NCBI GenBank assembly: GCA_035546975.1
Contig: DASZVS010000002.1
Coordinates: 1 to 22,746 of the forward strand
Origin: JARIHC01 sp035546975
GTDB taxonomy: Bacteria; Patescibacteriota; Saccharimonadia; Saccharimonadales; UBA4665
DNA length: 22,746 nucleotides
Direction of reading: 5' to 3'
Shown: positions 22,738-22,746 of the stretch, piece by piece
Layout: every line of letters starts with the position of its first letter
How positions within the stretch are numbered: the stretch's first letter is position 1
Notes under the pieces: model-generated
What the model saw: only the letters and a program-made list of their open reading frames with translations
Database searches by the model: none
What the model was told of the DNA's origin: nothing
Program-made: the position numbers and the translations under genes

Positions 22738-22746
22738 ATGTACACA
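22738..22746 (+). CDS. First codons of a gene cut by the window edge
   Basis: Only ATG TAC ACA (Met-Tyr-Thr) is inside the window. The call rests on the strong AGGAGGG just upstream and a TATACT box. Nothing can be said about the product. Confidence 0.5.

Noticed and set aside
1..22746. Alternative genetic code with UGA read as an amino acid
   Set aside because: purN, pfkB, the P-loop gene, purM and purL all end naturally at TGA at the expected family length, and no gene has an in-frame TGA.
1..22746. CRISPR arrays, tRNA or rRNA genes, insertion sequences
   Set aside because: No regular repeats, cloverleaf-like segments, rRNA motifs, transposase-like proteins or terminal inverted repeats were seen.

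Overview
The window is a gene-dense stretch of a bacterial chromosome that uses the standard bacterial code: UGA is a real stop for purN, purM, purL and others. Features that together suggest a Candidate Phyla Radiation bacterium, most likely Saccharibacteria (TM7), are tight packing with 4-base overlaps, very short upstream regions, a cell-wall protein with a DCD...CGAH...SCGN domain and an LVNTG sorting signal, and many small unrecognised proteins. This placement rests on pattern memory, not a search, and I hold it at about 0.6 to 0.7.

Layout. Positions 1-757 (minus) hold the 5' part of an unrecognised protein. It diverges from a plus-strand efflux operon at 883-3598: a MarR regulator with a perfect palindromic operator in its promoter, an isochorismatase-fold hydrolase without the catalytic Cys, and a 14-TM-type MFS exporter. 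A Y-family DNA polymerase and a small upstream partner follow on the minus strand (3595-5143). A 304-base gap (5144-5447) leads to purN, a PfkB-family kinase overlapping a cytoplasmic sulfatase-fold hydrolase, and a beta-phosphoglucomutase-like HAD enzyme. purB and purC lie on the minus strand (8910-11257), divergent from purK. The plus-strand run purK-purE-HAD-like-P-loop protein-purM-purL covers 11321-19399. The right end has a membrane-anchored secretory lipase, the sortase-type surface protein, an unrecognised protein with a GNAT-like loop, and the first codons of one more gene.

How the genes work together. PurN, PurL, PurM, PurK, PurE, PurC and PurB cover the unbroken middle of de novo purine synthesis, from GAR to AICAR. 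The ends of the pathway (PurF, PurD, PurH) are not in the window. Two unassigned proteins, a diverged HAD phosphatase and an AAA_28-like P-loop protein, sit inside the purine operon. The PfkB/sulfatase pair follows purN.

A recurring signal is that at least six genes (purN, pfkB, the HAD gene, purC, purK, the lipase) have a good -10 hexamer ending only 6-7 bases before the start codon, which predicts leaderless mRNAs. Several genes inside operons carry Shine-Dalgarno sequences instead. This pattern also corrects several start codons.
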